From Finegoldia magna_J (GTDB taxonomy: Bacteria; Bacillota; Clostridia; Tissierellales; Peptoniphilaceae), in NCBI RefSeq assembly GCF_002243175.1, contig NZ_NDYF01000012.1:62001-126000 (forward strand): a stretch of 64,000 nucleotides of DNA. The letters are read 5' to 3'. The notes under the pieces were generated by a model. That model ran no database searches, had not been told where the DNA came from, and saw only the letters and a list, made by a program, of their open reading frames with translations. Positions 17,887 to 26,853 of this stretch are shown one piece after another; the stretch's first letter is position 1, and every line of letters begins with the position of its first letter. The position numbers and the translations under genes were made by a program.

Positions 17887-19764
17887 ATGGATTTTATTAT
17901 AGGTACATCTGGCCATATTGATCATGGAAAAACTACATTAATAAAAGCTTTAACCGGAAATAGCACTGATAGACTACCGGAAGAAAAAAAGAGAGGAATT
18001 TCTATCGATTTAGGTTTTAGCTATTTTGATCTTCCAAGTGGTCAACGAGCTGGAATAATTGACGTGCCAGGTCACGAAAAATTTGTAAAAAATATGATGA
18101 CTGGTACTTTTGGAATGGATATGATTCTTCTATGTATAGACAGTAAGGAAGGTGTAATGCCACAAACTGTTGAACATTTGGATATACTTAGATTTTTAAA
18201 TAAAACCGAAGGCATCGTCGTTTTAACCAAAAGAGACTTGGCAACTGATGAAGAAACTGAAAAAACAATCGAGCAAGTTAAAGAATTAGTAAAAGGAACT
18301 TTCCTTGAAAATTGTCCTATTTGCGAAGTAGATTCTATTTCGAGAAGAGGAATAGATAATTTAATTCAAATGATAGATTCTGAATCTAAGAACTTAAAGC
18401 AAAAACACGCCGAAAGAGATTACAGAATGAATATCGACAGAAAATTCAATGTAAAAGGAATTGGAACAGTTGTAACAGGAACTTTATTGGACGGTGATAT
18501 TCACAAGGGAGAATCTTTTATTTATCCAATAGAAAAAGATATCAACATTAAAAATATTCAAGTTCACAATAAAAACGTAAACGTCGCTCACCCATCACAA
18601 AGGGTTGCTTTGAATATAAATCTTAATTTAGATGAAATAGACAGAGGTTACGTAATAGCTAAGAAAAACTCATTGAAGGCTTTCAATATGATCGATGTTA
18701 GACTTACGCTACTTGAAAGTGCCTCTCCTCTTAACCACTGGGACAGAGTTAGATTATTCCACGGAACAAAAGAGATTTTCGGAAGGGTTGTTCCTCTTGA
18801 TAAACAAGTAATCCAACCGGGAACTCAAGCTTTGGTTCAAATAAGACTTGAAGAAAAAATTTATGCAAAAACATCTGATCCATTTATTTTAAGACAATTC
18901 TCACCACAAGTTACAATCGGTGGCGGTATTATAATAGATGGTTCTGTAAGAAAACATAAGTTATTTGATGAAGAAATCATTGAAAATCTTAAAATCAAAG
19001 AAGAAGGCAAAATCAAAGATATCATTCTAAATTATTTACAAGATGAAACTTTCCCTACTAAAATAGATGACTTGGTATTCTATTCTTCTGAATCTAAGGA
19101 CAAAGTTTTAAAAGAGTTGGATGAACTAAAACAAGAAGATACAGTTGTAATTAGAAATGATAAAGTATTAGAAAAAGAAGCTTATTTAAAATTATTAGGT
19201 AAATTAAAAATGTTTGTGATATCATTCCACAAAACAAATCCTTTGTTACCTGGAGTTAACAAAGAAGAGCTTCTCAAAAAATTGCAACTTGATGACGATA
19301 GACCATTCTTCAATTACATGATTAAAGATTTAATCGACCAAGAAGTTTTGATGGAAGAAAGTGGTATAATATCATCTAAATGTCACAAAGTTCAGTTAAG
19401 TGATGAAGATGAAAAAATCAGAAAGAAAATGCTTCAAGATATTTGTCAAAACCAATTCGACAAATTATTGAAAATAGACAATGTTGTTCACAACCAAAAA
19501 GACAAGACTATTTTAGGCATTTTATTGCAAAAGGACGTCGTAATTTTAAGAGATAACTTTTTGATTTCTAAAAAATGTTACGACAAATTTATCAAAACTG
19601 TCGATGATCATTTCAATAACAACAAAACTTTGAATGTAAAAGAACTCAAAGATATGCTCAATATGTCAAGAAAAAGTGCCATCACTCTTCTAGAAACATT
19701 GGACATTAAAGGCTATACTAAGAGAATTGAAAATGACAGGGTTAAAGTAAAAGATTTTAAATAA
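17887..19764 (+). CDS. selB: Selenocysteine-specific elongation factor SelB
   Basis: GTPase that brings Sec-tRNA-Sec to UGA codons marked by a SECIS. 625 residues. G1 GTSGHIDHGKTTL, the G2 region KKRGISIDLGFSYF, G3 DVPGHEKF and G4 LTKRD are intact. EF-Tu-like domains II/III follow, with the LRQFSPQVTIGGGIIIDG junction typical of SelB. The C-terminal ~270 residues are winged-helix modules that bind the SECIS RNA (for example LKDMLNMSRKSAITLLETLD). It lies directly upstream of tRNA-Sec and divergent from the selenoprotein fdh operon. selA and selD are not in the window. Confidence 0.96.
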   Translation: MDFIIGTSGHIDHGKTTLIKALTGNSTDRLPEEKKRGISIDLGFSYFDLPSGQRAGIIDVPGHEKFVKNMMTGTFGMDMILLCIDSKEGVMPQTVEHLDILRFLNKTEGIVVLTKRDLATDEETEKTIEQVKELVKGTFLENCPICEVDSISRRGIDNLIQMIDSESKNLKQKHAERDYRMNIDRKFNVKGIGTVVTGTLLDGDIHKGESFIYPIEKDINIKNIQVHNKNVNVAHPSQRVALNINLNLDEIDRGYVIAKKNSLKAFNMIDVRLTLLESASPLNHWDRVRLFHGTKEIFGRVVPLDKQVIQPGTQALVQIRLEEKIYAKTSDPFILRQFSPQVTIGGGIIIDGSVRKHKLFDEEIIENLKIKEEGKIKDIILNYLQDETFPTKIDDLVFYSSESKDKVLKELDELKQEDTVVIRNDKVLEKEAYLKLLGKLKMFVISFHKTNPLLPGVNKEELLKKLQLDDDRPFFNYMIKDLIDQEVLMEESGIISSKCHKVQLSDEDEKIRKKMLQDICQNQFDKLLKIDNVVHNQKDKTILGILLQKDVVILRDNFLISKKCYDKFIKTVDDHFNNNKTLNVKELKDMLNMSRKSAITLLETLDIKGYTKRIENDRVKVKDFK

Positions 19765-19804
19765 TAGAATTGGGCTTTGCTTATGCATTGCCCTAATCTA
19801 TTAT
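19763..19804 (+). terminator. Possible weak terminator after selB
   Basis: AATAGAATTGGGC can pair with GCCCTAATCTATT around a loop, with two mismatches. The tail is A/T-mixed rather than a clean T run, so some readthrough toward the tRNA gene is possible. Confidence 0.4.
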
Positions 19805-19840
19805 ATTTATTAAAGTTTTGTGAATTGATTGTAAAATAAT

Positions 19841-19869
19841 TTGTAAATTAACTTTGTTTTTGGTATAAT
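19841..19869 (+). promoter_or_regulatory. tRNA-Sec promoter
   Basis: TTGTAA (19841-19846), exactly 17 bases, then TATAAT (19864-19869) with extended TGG. It is 12 bases before the mature tRNA 5' end, so the tRNA has its own strong promoter. Confidence 0.8.
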
Positions 19870-19881
19870 ATTAAGGTATTT

Positions 19882-19978
19882 GGGAATTGATGGGTGCTGG
19901 TGTGCCCTGCGGTCTTCAAAACCGTCTCAGGTAGTTAGGAGCTGCCCGGGTAGGTTCGATTCCTACCATTTCCCGCCA
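19882..19978 (+). tRNA. selC: tRNA-Sec (anticodon UCA)
   Basis: 97 nt with encoded CCA. Acceptor strands GGGAATTG and CATTTCCC give the 8-bp selenocysteine-type acceptor (U-U mismatch at position 6), followed by discriminator G and CCA. The D arm has a six-pair stem (GGGTGC/GTGCCC) with a 4-base loop. Anticodon loop CTTCAAA places TCA at 19916-19918. The long variable arm GGTAGT/GCTGCC and the T arm GTAGG-TTCGATT-CCTAC complete the fold. The long acceptor, 6-bp D stem and large variable arm are diagnostic of bacterial tRNA-Sec. Confidence 0.96.
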
Positions 19979-19987
19979 TACATATTC

Positions 19988-20019
19988 TAGATAGCTAAAT
20001 TTAGCTATCTATTTTTTTT
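19988..20019 (+). terminator. tRNA-Sec terminator
   Basis: A perfect 24-base palindrome (TAGATAGCTAAA with its complement, 19988-20011) is followed by a T-rich run of 8. Confidence 0.9.
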
Positions 20020-20040
20020 GGAGTACTAAAAAAGTACTAA

Positions 20041-20086
20041 AAAAAATCAGTGAGTGTTGAAATATTTTAACATTCACTGATTTTTT
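20041..20086. terminator. Bidirectional terminator between tRNA-Sec and metK
   Basis: AATCAGTGAGTGTT (20045-20058) pairs with AACATTCACTGATT (20069-20082) with one wobble; A run before and T run after. It lies 4 bases from the metK stop on the minus strand. Confidence 0.9.
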
Positions 20087-20089
20087 GTT

Positions 20090-21268
20090 TTATAGATATT
20101 TCTTCAAGGCTTCTGCTTTATCACATTTTTCCCATGATAAATCCAAATCATTACGTCCGAAATGTCCGTAGCTTGCAACATCTCTGTAAATAGGTCTTTG
20201 TAAATCCAATTTGTCGATGATTGCTTTTGGTCTTGCATCAAAGTTTTCATTTATTGCTTGAATAATTTTTTCTTCTTCGATTTTATTTGTTCCAAATGTA
20301 TTGATGAACATACTGATTGGTTTTGCAACTCCGATTGCATAAGAGAAACCTACTTCACATTTGTCGCAAAGTCCAGCTGCTACGACATTTTTTGCGATAT
20401 ATCTTGCAAAATATGCTGCTGATCTATCAGTTTTTGTAGGGTCTTTGCCACTGAATGCTCCACCACCGTGATTACAGAATCCACCATAAGTATCTACTAT
20501 TATTTTTCTTCCTGTAAGTCCAGCATCTCCCATTGGTCCACCGATTACGAATTTTCCTGTTGGGTTGATAAAGAATTTTGTGTTTTCGTCAATCATAGAT
20601 TCATCTACGATTTTCAAGATAACTTCTCTTTTGATGTCTTCTTTTAATTGTTCGTAATCAACATCTGGATCGTGTTGTGTTGAAACAACGATAGCTTCAA
20701 TTCTTTTTGGAGCGTCGTTTTCGTATTCAACAGTTACTTGTGTCTTGCCATCTGGTCTCAAATAATTTAAGATTTTTTCTTTTCTTACAGTTGCTAGTCT
20801 TCTTGCTAACTTGTGTGATAATTCCAATGGTAATGGCAATCCTGATTCTGTTTCATTAGTTGCATAACCGAATACCATTCCTTGGTCTCCTGCACCGTAT
20901 CTATCGTATTCATCAGATTTATTACCCTTGTATTCTTCCGATTCATCAACACCTTGTGCGATGTCTGAAGATTGTTCTTCCAATGAAGTAATGATTGCGC
21001 AAGTTCTTGCATCAATACCATAATCTGCATTATCATAGCCGATTTCAGCCAAAGTTTTTCTGACGATCGATCTGATGTCCACGTAACTTGTTGTAGTAAT
21101 TTCTCCCATTACCATAACAAGTCCTGTTGTTGAACAAGTTTCACAAGCAACCCTTGCATCCTTGTCTTCTTTAATTATTGCATCTAATATTGCATCAGAA
21201 ATTTGGTCACAAACTTTGTCTGGGTGACCTTCAGTAACTGATTCAGATGTTAAAAATATGTTTTTCAT
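20090..21268 (-). CDS. metK: S-adenosylmethionine synthetase
   Basis: Makes SAM from methionine and ATP. 392 residues. MetK signatures: TSESVTEGHPDKVCDQISDA at the N-terminus, GAGDQGMVFGYA, the phosphate loop GGGAFSGKDPTKTDRSAAY, and the C-terminal SYGHFGR. GGAGG precedes the ATG. The gene has a 5' leader with a SAM-I riboswitch and terminator hairpin, so expression falls when SAM is plentiful. Monocistronic, between its leader and a strong terminator. Confidence 0.97.
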   Translation of the reverse strand: MKNIFLTSESVTEGHPDKVCDQISDAILDAIIKEDKDARVACETCSTTGLVMVMGEITTTSYVDIRSIVRKTLAEIGYDNADYGIDARTCAIITSLEEQSSDIAQGVDESEEYKGNKSDEYDRYGAGDQGMVFGYATNETESGLPLPLELSHKLARRLATVRKEKILNYLRPDGKTQVTVEYENDAPKRIEAIVVSTQHDPDVDYEQLKEDIKREVILKIVDESMIDENTKFFINPTGKFVIGGPMGDAGLTGRKIIVDTYGGFCNHGGGAFSGKDPTKTDRSAAYFARYIAKNVVAAGLCDKCEVGFSYAIGVAKPISMFINTFGTNKIEEEKIIQAINENFDARPKAIIDKLDLQRPIYRDVASYGHFGRNDLDLSWEKCDKAEALKKYL

Positions 21269-21279
21269 AATACCTCCAT

Positions 21280-21309
21280 AAAAAAATCCTCACCTGAAAA
21301 GGTAAGGAT
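21280..21309 (-). terminator. Riboswitch-controlled terminator in the metK leader
   Basis: Minus strand ATCCTTACC pairs with GGTGAGGAT (one wobble), followed by seven T. It ends just before the metK ribosome-binding site and is the expression platform of the upstream riboswitch. Confidence 0.9.
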
Positions 21310-21316
21310 GTGTAAA

Positions 21317-21408
21317 CTTATCTTTCAGGATTTCCTGTGGGATTTAGCACCTAATTTAATAGGTTGCTGAGTTTCATAGGGCCCATTCCCTCCACTGCTC
21401 TTAATAAG
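21317..21408 (-). promoter_or_regulatory. SAM-I (S-box) riboswitch upstream of metK
   Basis: On the minus strand the leader runs CTTATTAAGAGCAGTGGAGG, GGGAATGGGCCCTATGAAAC, TCAGCAACC, then GGTGCTAAATCC, closing with GATAAG. P1 (CTTATT/GATAAG), the GTGGAGGGA and GATGAAAC-like S-box core, and the CAGCAACC ... GGTGC helix are all recognisable. SAM binding lets the terminator at 21280-21309 form and shuts off metK. Confidence 0.95.
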
Positions 21409-21467
21409 ATAATTATCTAATTGTTACAATATAACACTAACACTATTTGCATATTCTGTCAAGTGTT

Positions 21468-22676
21468 TTAATCGATATTTTCCATTGCGCTTTTGCGATA
21501 CATTTTTATTGCTTTTATTAACAATAAAACTATCACTACAAGCATCAATCCAAATGATATTCCTATTTCCAATAGCTTCACATCATTCAATAAAAATCTA
21601 ACTGGCATCAAAGTTGCAGATGAAAAAGGCACAAACGATAATATTTTAATCAAAATATCGCTGTCTTTTCCTAACGAATTGATTATCACGAAGAACAATC
21701 CTACCAATACCAAAAATATTGGAACTATTAGGAAGTTAACTTCTTCCGCTCTTTTTACAGCAAGTCCAAGAATTTGGAACAATATCAAATACAAAACAAA
21801 TCCAAATACTACAAACAAAAGTATAGTCAACAAGAATTTTAGACTCAAAGTATTTGTGAAAAACGTCCATATGCCTTCTGGATAATAGTTTTTATTGAAA
21901 AATATTCCGACTATTCCCGCAATAATAAATATAAAGTATTGGATTATTCCCAAAACTGCTGAACTTAATAGTTTGCCAAACACAAACACACTTGGTTTTG
22001 CAGATGATAAAAGCACCTCAATTGTCTTATCCTTTTTTTCCCTTGAAATATTGTTACTCATAACGCTTCCGTAAAACAGTATCATCAAATCAAAAAGAAT
22101 GACAAAAACTATGGAAAATACAAATGAATGTGACCTGTCTTTATTCAAAACTTTTTCCGTAAAATCTATCTTTGCCTTAGAATTTTTTTCAATTATTCCA
22201 GGATCTACCCCATTATTTATCAAGCTTTTATCGTAATTATATTTTTCCAAAGCTCTCGTGAATCTTTCGGAATGATCGTCCATAAATTCTTTGTTTTTGA
22301 TATAAGAATTGAACTTAGTCGGATTTTCTACTACAAATCCTATATTGTATTCACCATTTTCTACAGCTTTTTTTACATCAGCCTCAGAAGTAAGCACATC
22401 TTTACTTTCAAGTCCCATGATAGTCTTTAAATATTCAACGTCAATATCCTTATTTGACGAATAAATGCAAGTGTTTTTGAATGTGAGCGCATTAATATCA
22501 ACGGTTGCGTTTTTGTTTGCACCTGCATTGGCGTTGTTGAAAATAGATGGCATAAATCTTGGCATGAAAGACAAAGCAAACACCAATACCGTAATCACCA
22601 ATGTAGCAATCAAATACGAATTGTGTCTGATTATGGAGTTAAATTCAAAATTAAATACTCTACTGAATTTTTTCAT
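21468..22676 (-). CDS. ABC-2 type transporter permease (NatB-like)
   Basis: 402 residues: one N-terminal membrane helix (YLIATLVITVLVFALSF), a large extracytoplasmic segment of about 150 residues, then five or so C-terminal helices. This is the NatB/YhaP layout of ABC-2 exporters. NNISREKKDKTIEVLLSSAK is the conserved amphipathic coupling segment. Its start directly follows the stop of the ATPase gene, so the two form one exporter. NatAB-type systems extrude sodium in B. subtilis; the substrate here is not known. Confidence 0.85.
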   Translation of the reverse strand: MKKFSRVFNFEFNSIIRHNSYLIATLVITVLVFALSFMPRFMPSIFNNANAGANKNATVDINALTFKNTCIYSSNKDIDVEYLKTIMGLESKDVLTSEADVKKAVENGEYNIGFVVENPTKFNSYIKNKEFMDDHSERFTRALEKYNYDKSLINNGVDPGIIEKNSKAKIDFTEKVLNKDRSHSFVFSIVFVILFDLMILFYGSVMSNNISREKKDKTIEVLLSSAKPSVFVFGKLLSSAVLGIIQYFIFIIAGIVGIFFNKNYYPEGIWTFFTNTLSLKFLLTILLFVVFGFVLYLILFQILGLAVKRAEEVNFLIVPIFLVLVGLFFVIINSLGKDSDILIKILSFVPFSSATLMPVRFLLNDVKLLEIGISFGLMLVVIVLLLIKAIKMYRKSAMENID

Positions 22677-23590
22677 TATTCTCTAACACCAACCTTTGAC
22701 ACGAAAACATCTTGAAGACTTGGTTCATATTGGCTGAAACAATTGATGTCGATTTGATTAAGCATCATAAATTCCAATATATCCTCTTTCGTTACATTCT
22801 CAGTAAGTCTAACCAAAAGTTTGAACTCTCTGACAACTGCATCTGGATAAATCAAGTTTTCTGCTTCCAACAATTCTTTCAATTCCCAAATTCCCATGTT
22901 GTTTGCATTAAGTAGCATCTTCTTCTCAGCCATAGAAGTTTTGATTTCATTCAAATCGCCATTCAAAATAATTCTTCCCTCTTCAATGACGCAAACATCC
23001 CTGCAGAATTCTTCTACATAACTCATCAAATGGCTTGAAAATATAACAATTTTTTGGTTTTGTATGAATTCCCCCACTGCTAATTTAAGTTCGTGAGCAT
23101 TGATTGGGTCAAGTCCAGAAAAAGGCTCATCAAGAACCAAAATATCTGGATCATTTAAAAGAGCGGAAATGATTTGAACTTTTTGTCTCAAACCTTTTGA
23201 TAAAGTAGACAATTTTCTATTCTTGTATTTTGCAAGGTCAAATCTGTCAAGCCAATATCTGACATTTTGAAGCGCACTTCTCCTATCGGTGCCTTTGAGT
23301 CTGGCGAAATAATACAACTGCGTGAACACTTTTTCGTTAGAATACAACCCTCTTTCTTCTGGAAGATATCCGATATTAACTTCATTGTGGTTAATGGGAG
23401 AGCCGTTAAACAAAACTTGCCCACTATCAGCACTCAAAACATCTGTAATGATTCTCATAGTTGTAGTTTTTCCGGCCCCATTTCTTCCCAAAAACCCAAA
23501 AGCACGTCCGCTTTCAATTTTAAATGAAATATCGGTTAAAACTTTGTTATCTCCAAAGGATTTGTTCACATGTTTTAACTCAAGATTCAT
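22676..23590 (-). CDS. ABC transporter ATP-binding protein (NatA-like)
   Basis: 304 residues. Walker A GRNGAGKTTT, Q-loop region YLPEERGLYSNEKV, signature LSKGLRQKV, Walker B ILVLDEPFSGLD and the switch His in FSSHLM are all present, so it should be active. The C-terminal ~85 residues are the extra regulatory part common in NatA/CcmA-like exporters. The ATG follows the glyoxalase stop by one base. Pairs with the permease just downstream. Confidence 0.9.
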   Translation of the reverse strand: MNLELKHVNKSFGDNKVLTDISFKIESGRAFGFLGRNGAGKTTTMRIITDVLSADSGQVLFNGSPINHNEVNIGYLPEERGLYSNEKVFTQLYYFARLKGTDRRSALQNVRYWLDRFDLAKYKNRKLSTLSKGLRQKVQIISALLNDPDILVLDEPFSGLDPINAHELKLAVGEFIQNQKIVIFSSHLMSYVEEFCRDVCVIEEGRIILNGDLNEIKTSMAEKKMLLNANNMGIWELKELLEAENLIYPDAVVREFKLLVRLTENVTKEDILEFMMLNQIDINCFSQYEPSLQDVFVSKVGVRE

Positions 23591-23591
23591 A

Positions 23592-23963
23592 CTATTTACC
23601 GATTATTTCGATGTTAAATCCATCAGGATCTTTCATGAAATAAAACTTTGCAACACCTTCAAGTCCACCTAGTTCATCAACTTCATAACCTAAAGATTTG
23701 TGATATTCATGTGATTTTTTCAAATCTTCAACTTCAAAAGCCATGTGGCCGTAGAAATCTCCATGAGTATAATCTGTTTTTCCATAGTTGTAAGTCAATT
23801 CGATTTCGTAATCGTGATCACTTGTCATATACACAAGTGTGAATTCATCTTCCGGAAAATCTTTCTTGCTAGTAACTTCCATACCTAAAGCTTTTTCATA
23901 AAACTCGATTGATTTTTCCAAATTAGTTACTCTGATACATGTGTGTAATGATTTATATTTCAT
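23592..23963 (-). CDS. gloA: Glyoxalase I-like protein (lactoylglutathione lyase family)
   Basis: 123-residue vicinal-oxygen-chelate protein with two beta-alpha-beta-beta-beta modules. Metal-ligand candidates are His7 (SLHTCIRV), the Glu of YEIELTYN, the His of YGHMAFEV and the Glu of FNIEIIGK, the GloA pattern. Converts methylglyoxal hemithioacetal to lactoyl-thiol; the thiol in such anaerobes is uncertain. It lies 11 bases behind pepF and touches the ABC ATPase gene. Confidence 0.88.
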   Translation of the reverse strand: MKYKSLHTCIRVTNLEKSIEFYEKALGMEVTSKKDFPEDEFTLVYMTSDHDYEIELTYNYGKTDYTHGDFYGHMAFEVEDLKKSHEYHKSLGYEVDELGGLEGVAKFYFMKDPDGFNIEIIGK

Positions 23964-23974
23964 GAATTTCTCCT

Positions 23975-25711
23975 TTATTTATTGACAATTTCTTCAAATT
24001 CTAATACTTTTTCTTTAAAAACTTCAAATGCAGTTCTCAAAACTTCTTTATCTTTGATGTTTGCTCCAGCGTTTTTAAGTTGTACTAGAGGATAGTTTTT
24101 ATTACCATCTTTTAAGAAATTCTTGTAGTTTTCCAAATCTTGTTCATTTCCCGATAAAATCTTTTGTGACAAGATTGATGATGAACTAAGACCTGTAGCA
24201 TACTTGTACACATAGAAATTAGTGTAGAAATGTGGAATTCTTGACCATTCGTACTTAATCAAATCATCTGATACAACGCTATCTCCGAAGTATTTTTTGT
24301 TTAAGTTAAGGTAGATTTCATTGAAATCTTCTCCAGTTAATGCCTTTTCCTCTTCAACTAATTTGTGAGTTTCTCTTTCAAATTCTGCAAACATAGTTTG
24401 TCTGAAAATTGTTGATTTGAATGAGTTGATATGATGATCTAACAAGTATAATTTTTCATCATCATTTTTAGCGTTTTTAATCATATAATCCAACAACAAC
24501 ATTTCGTTACAAGTACTTGCAACTTCTGCAACAAATATAGTATAACCTGCATATTTGAACTCATTATTAGCTCTTGAATAATATGAGTGAATTGAATGAC
24601 CCAATTCGTGAATCAAAGTGAACACAGAATCCACATCATTTGTGTAGTTTAATAAAATGTATGGATAAGAATCGTAAGATCCCCAACTGTAAGCGCCTGG
24701 TTTCTTGCCATCTTTTGGATATACATCAATCCAATTTTCTTCAAAAGCCTTCTTCATGATAGATTGATATTCTTCTCCCATTGGTTTTACAGCTTCTATA
24801 ACCATTTTTTTCGCTTCTTCAAATGGAATTTCACGGTCAAAACCTTTTGTAGATGGAACATAAACATCGTACATGTGGTTTTCATCTAATCCTAGCAATT
24901 TTTTTCTAGCATCGTAGTATTTGTACAAATATGGCAAATATTCGTGCACAATGTCGATTAAATTATCGTATACAACTTCTTCAACATCATCGTTGAACAA
25001 TTCCATTTGTCTTGCACTGTCGTATTTTTTGATTTTAGATAATATAACCAAGTTTTTGATATTTGCATACAAAGTGGATCCAAAAGTATTGTTGTACTTC
25101 GCTAATTCATCATAATATTTTTCGAAAACTTCTTTTCTTTGTTCACGTGGAAGCTTAGATAATAGTGGAACAAAATTAGCATTTGTAAGTTTTTCATCGA
25201 TTGATTCTACATAAGGAAATTCCATATCTGTATTTTGCAAACTGTAGAAATCATTGTGAGGACTTGACATAGCTTCACTCATAAGAGAAATAATGTTTTC
25301 TTCTTCTGCAGATAAAGTGTGTTCCTTAAATCTCAAAATCTTCTTGAAGAAAATTTCATAACTTGGATTTTCTTCGATAAGTTTGTCTTGTTCATCAGAA
25401 TTTAATGATAAAACAAATGGCTCAACAAAAGAAAATCTGGATTGTAGCTTGTTGTATAATGATGACAATTCCAATTCCAATTTGACACTTTCAGAAACCT
25501 TGCTGTTTTCATCTTTTTTCATTGAAGCGTAAGTGTACAAATTGTCCATAACTCTATCAGTTTCGAAAAGTAAATCCAATATTTCTACGAAATTATCCTT
25601 TTCATTTTTCTTCAATTCATCAATTTTATTAATATTTTCGTTAACTAATTTAATATCTTTTTCGATTGCATTTTTGTCCTTATACATCTTGGACAAATCC
25701 CAATTACACAT
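23975..25711 (-). CDS. pepF: Oligoendopeptidase F (M3B)
   Basis: Cytoplasmic zinc peptidase that cleaves short peptides. 578 residues from ATG 25711 (MCNWDLSKMYKD), chosen because AGAGGTGA precedes it; a longer frame from 25762 has no such site. Zinc motif HELGHSIHSYYS with the downstream Glu in FVAEVASTCNE gives the complete HExxH...E set. SWGSYDSYPYILLNYT and EWSRIPHFYTNFYVYKYATG are M3B signatures. First gene of pepF-gloA-ABC exporter. Confidence 0.95.
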   Translation of the reverse strand: MCNWDLSKMYKDKNAIEKDIKLVNENINKIDELKKNEKDNFVEILDLLFETDRVMDNLYTYASMKKDENSKVSESVKLELELSSLYNKLQSRFSFVEPFVLSLNSDEQDKLIEENPSYEIFFKKILRFKEHTLSAEEENIISLMSEAMSSPHNDFYSLQNTDMEFPYVESIDEKLTNANFVPLLSKLPREQRKEVFEKYYDELAKYNNTFGSTLYANIKNLVILSKIKKYDSARQMELFNDDVEEVVYDNLIDIVHEYLPYLYKYYDARKKLLGLDENHMYDVYVPSTKGFDREIPFEEAKKMVIEAVKPMGEEYQSIMKKAFEENWIDVYPKDGKKPGAYSWGSYDSYPYILLNYTNDVDSVFTLIHELGHSIHSYYSRANNEFKYAGYTIFVAEVASTCNEMLLLDYMIKNAKNDDEKLYLLDHHINSFKSTIFRQTMFAEFERETHKLVEEEKALTGEDFNEIYLNLNKKYFGDSVVSDDLIKYEWSRIPHFYTNFYVYKYATGLSSSSILSQKILSGNEQDLENYKNFLKDGNKNYPLVQLKNAGANIKDKEVLRTAFEVFKEKVLEFEEIVNK

Positions 25712-25729
25712 AAAATCACCTCTCTTTAT

Positions 25730-25758
25730 ATAATACCCCAAACACACATCAATCACAA
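25730..25758 (-). promoter_or_regulatory. pepF promoter
   Basis: TTGTGA (25758-25753), 17 bases, TATTAT (25735-25730) on the minus strand. The -35 lies directly behind the T run of the preceding terminator. Confidence 0.65.
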
Positions 25759-25760
25759 AC

Positions 25761-25786
25761 AAAAAAGGAATTCGTTTTATAATTCC
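25761..25786 (-). terminator. Terminator of the 117-residue membrane protein gene
   Basis: Minus strand GGAATT pairs with AATTCC around an 8-base loop, then six T. Confidence 0.8.
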
Positions 25787-25792
25787 CTAAAA

Positions 25793-26146
25793 TTATTTTT
25801 CAGTTTTTTTCAAAATATTTTCTTTATTAAAAGCTAAAAAGAATAACCCGACTATAGATAGTGGCCATCCCAAAATCCAAAATCCCCAAGATAAAAGAGG
25901 TTTGTCTTCAGATATTTCCAACTCATACGATTTAATAGCACCGAATGTCAACAAAGATAACACTACATAAGCAGATAAGATTACATAAACAACTTTATTT
26001 AAGCTGAAATTTGTCAAATACATTATCAACAACCAGCTGATAAATAATTCCAATGCCATATACAATATTCTTATAATATTTTCAGAAATTTTCTCAGGTT
26101 TTCTAATATCTTGCCACCAAATACATTGTGCTAAAAATTTTATCAA
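25793..26146 (-). CDS. Small membrane protein of unknown function
   Basis: 117 residues with probably three membrane helices (ILYMALELFISWLLIMYL, VVYVILSAYVVLSLLTFG, LLSWGFWILGWPLSIVGLFF). No family recognised. The start is TTG at 26146, 8 bases behind GGAGAG. It lies between two terminators: that of the V-ATPase operon upstream and its own downstream, so it is probably a single-gene unit or is reached by readthrough from the ATPase. Confidence 0.65.
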   Translation of the reverse strand: MIKFLAQCIWWQDIRKPEKISENIIRILYMALELFISWLLIMYLTNFSLNKVVYVILSAYVVLSLLTFGAIKSYELEISEDKPLLSWGFWILGWPLSIVGLFFLAFNKENILKKTEK

Positions 26147-26192
26147 GTTCTCATCTCTCCTTTAAATTGATTTGTTATATCTATACTATAAC

Positions 26193-26227
26193 AAAAAAAT
26201 CGGTCAGGCAAACCATCTGCCCAACCG
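26193..26227 (-). terminator. V-ATPase operon terminator
   Basis: Minus strand CGGT-TG-GGCA pairs with TGCC-TG-ACCG (two internal mismatches) and is followed by ATTTTTTT. It begins 5 bases after the ntpD stop. Confidence 0.85.
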
Positions 26228-26231
26228 AAAT

Positions 26232-26849
26232 TTATTTCTTTTTCTTTTTGACCATCTTCAATCTGAAGAATTCTTCTCTTTCTTTTTCAGCTAAGATATC
26301 TTCAGTATCTTTGATGGATTGTTCGTATTTTGGAATTTGTATTTTATCCAACGCATTGGCACGTTTTTGAGTTTTTTTGATTTCCTTACCCAATTTGTAC
26401 ACTGCATTTTCCATTTCAGCTAATTCGTAGATAGTTTCTCTAATTTTGTTGAATGCGAGAACAGCCCTATCGAATGAAGCATTTGTTCTGAAGAAACCAT
26501 ATTGTGCTTCGGCTTTTGATTTTGGATATACAATGTTTGGAACTTCAACTCCCATTACTGATTTGTAAATTATATCGAATTCTTTTTCGTGACTAATCGA
26601 ATGGGAAATTTCTTCAAGTCTATCAGTTCCAACTGTTATGGATGCTTCTGTTAAAAGAGCGTAAGCTTCTTCGAACTCTTTTTCGATGGAATCTTGAAGC
26701 GTTTGTGCTTTTTTCATTAGCCCCATCATTTCTTTGATGAGAACAGTTCTTTTTTTATCCAAAAGATTGTAACCTTTTTTGGAAAAATCCAAAGTCTTTT
26801 TAGCTTTTATTAAATTCCCCTTTGTAGGAGTCATCTTATAAACTGCCAT
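26232..26849 (-). CDS. ntpD: V-type ATPase subunit D (central rotor stalk)
   Basis: 205 residues, two long helices forming the antiparallel coiled coil of the central shaft, with the conserved start MTPTKGNLIKAKKTLDFSKKG and C-terminal KRANALDKIQIPKYEQSIK. It turns inside the A3B3 head and joins the F subunit. AGGTGA precedes the ATG; the gene follows ntpB by 4 bases. Last gene of the operon. Confidence 0.93.
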   Translation of the reverse strand: MAVYKMTPTKGNLIKAKKTLDFSKKGYNLLDKKRTVLIKEMMGLMKKAQTLQDSIEKEFEEAYALLTEASITVGTDRLEEISHSISHEKEFDIIYKSVMGVEVPNIVYPKSKAEAQYGFFRTNASFDRAVLAFNKIRETIYELAEMENAVYKLGKEIKKTQKRANALDKIQIPKYEQSIKDTEDILAEKEREEFFRLKMVKKKKK

Positions 26850-26853
26850 ATAA

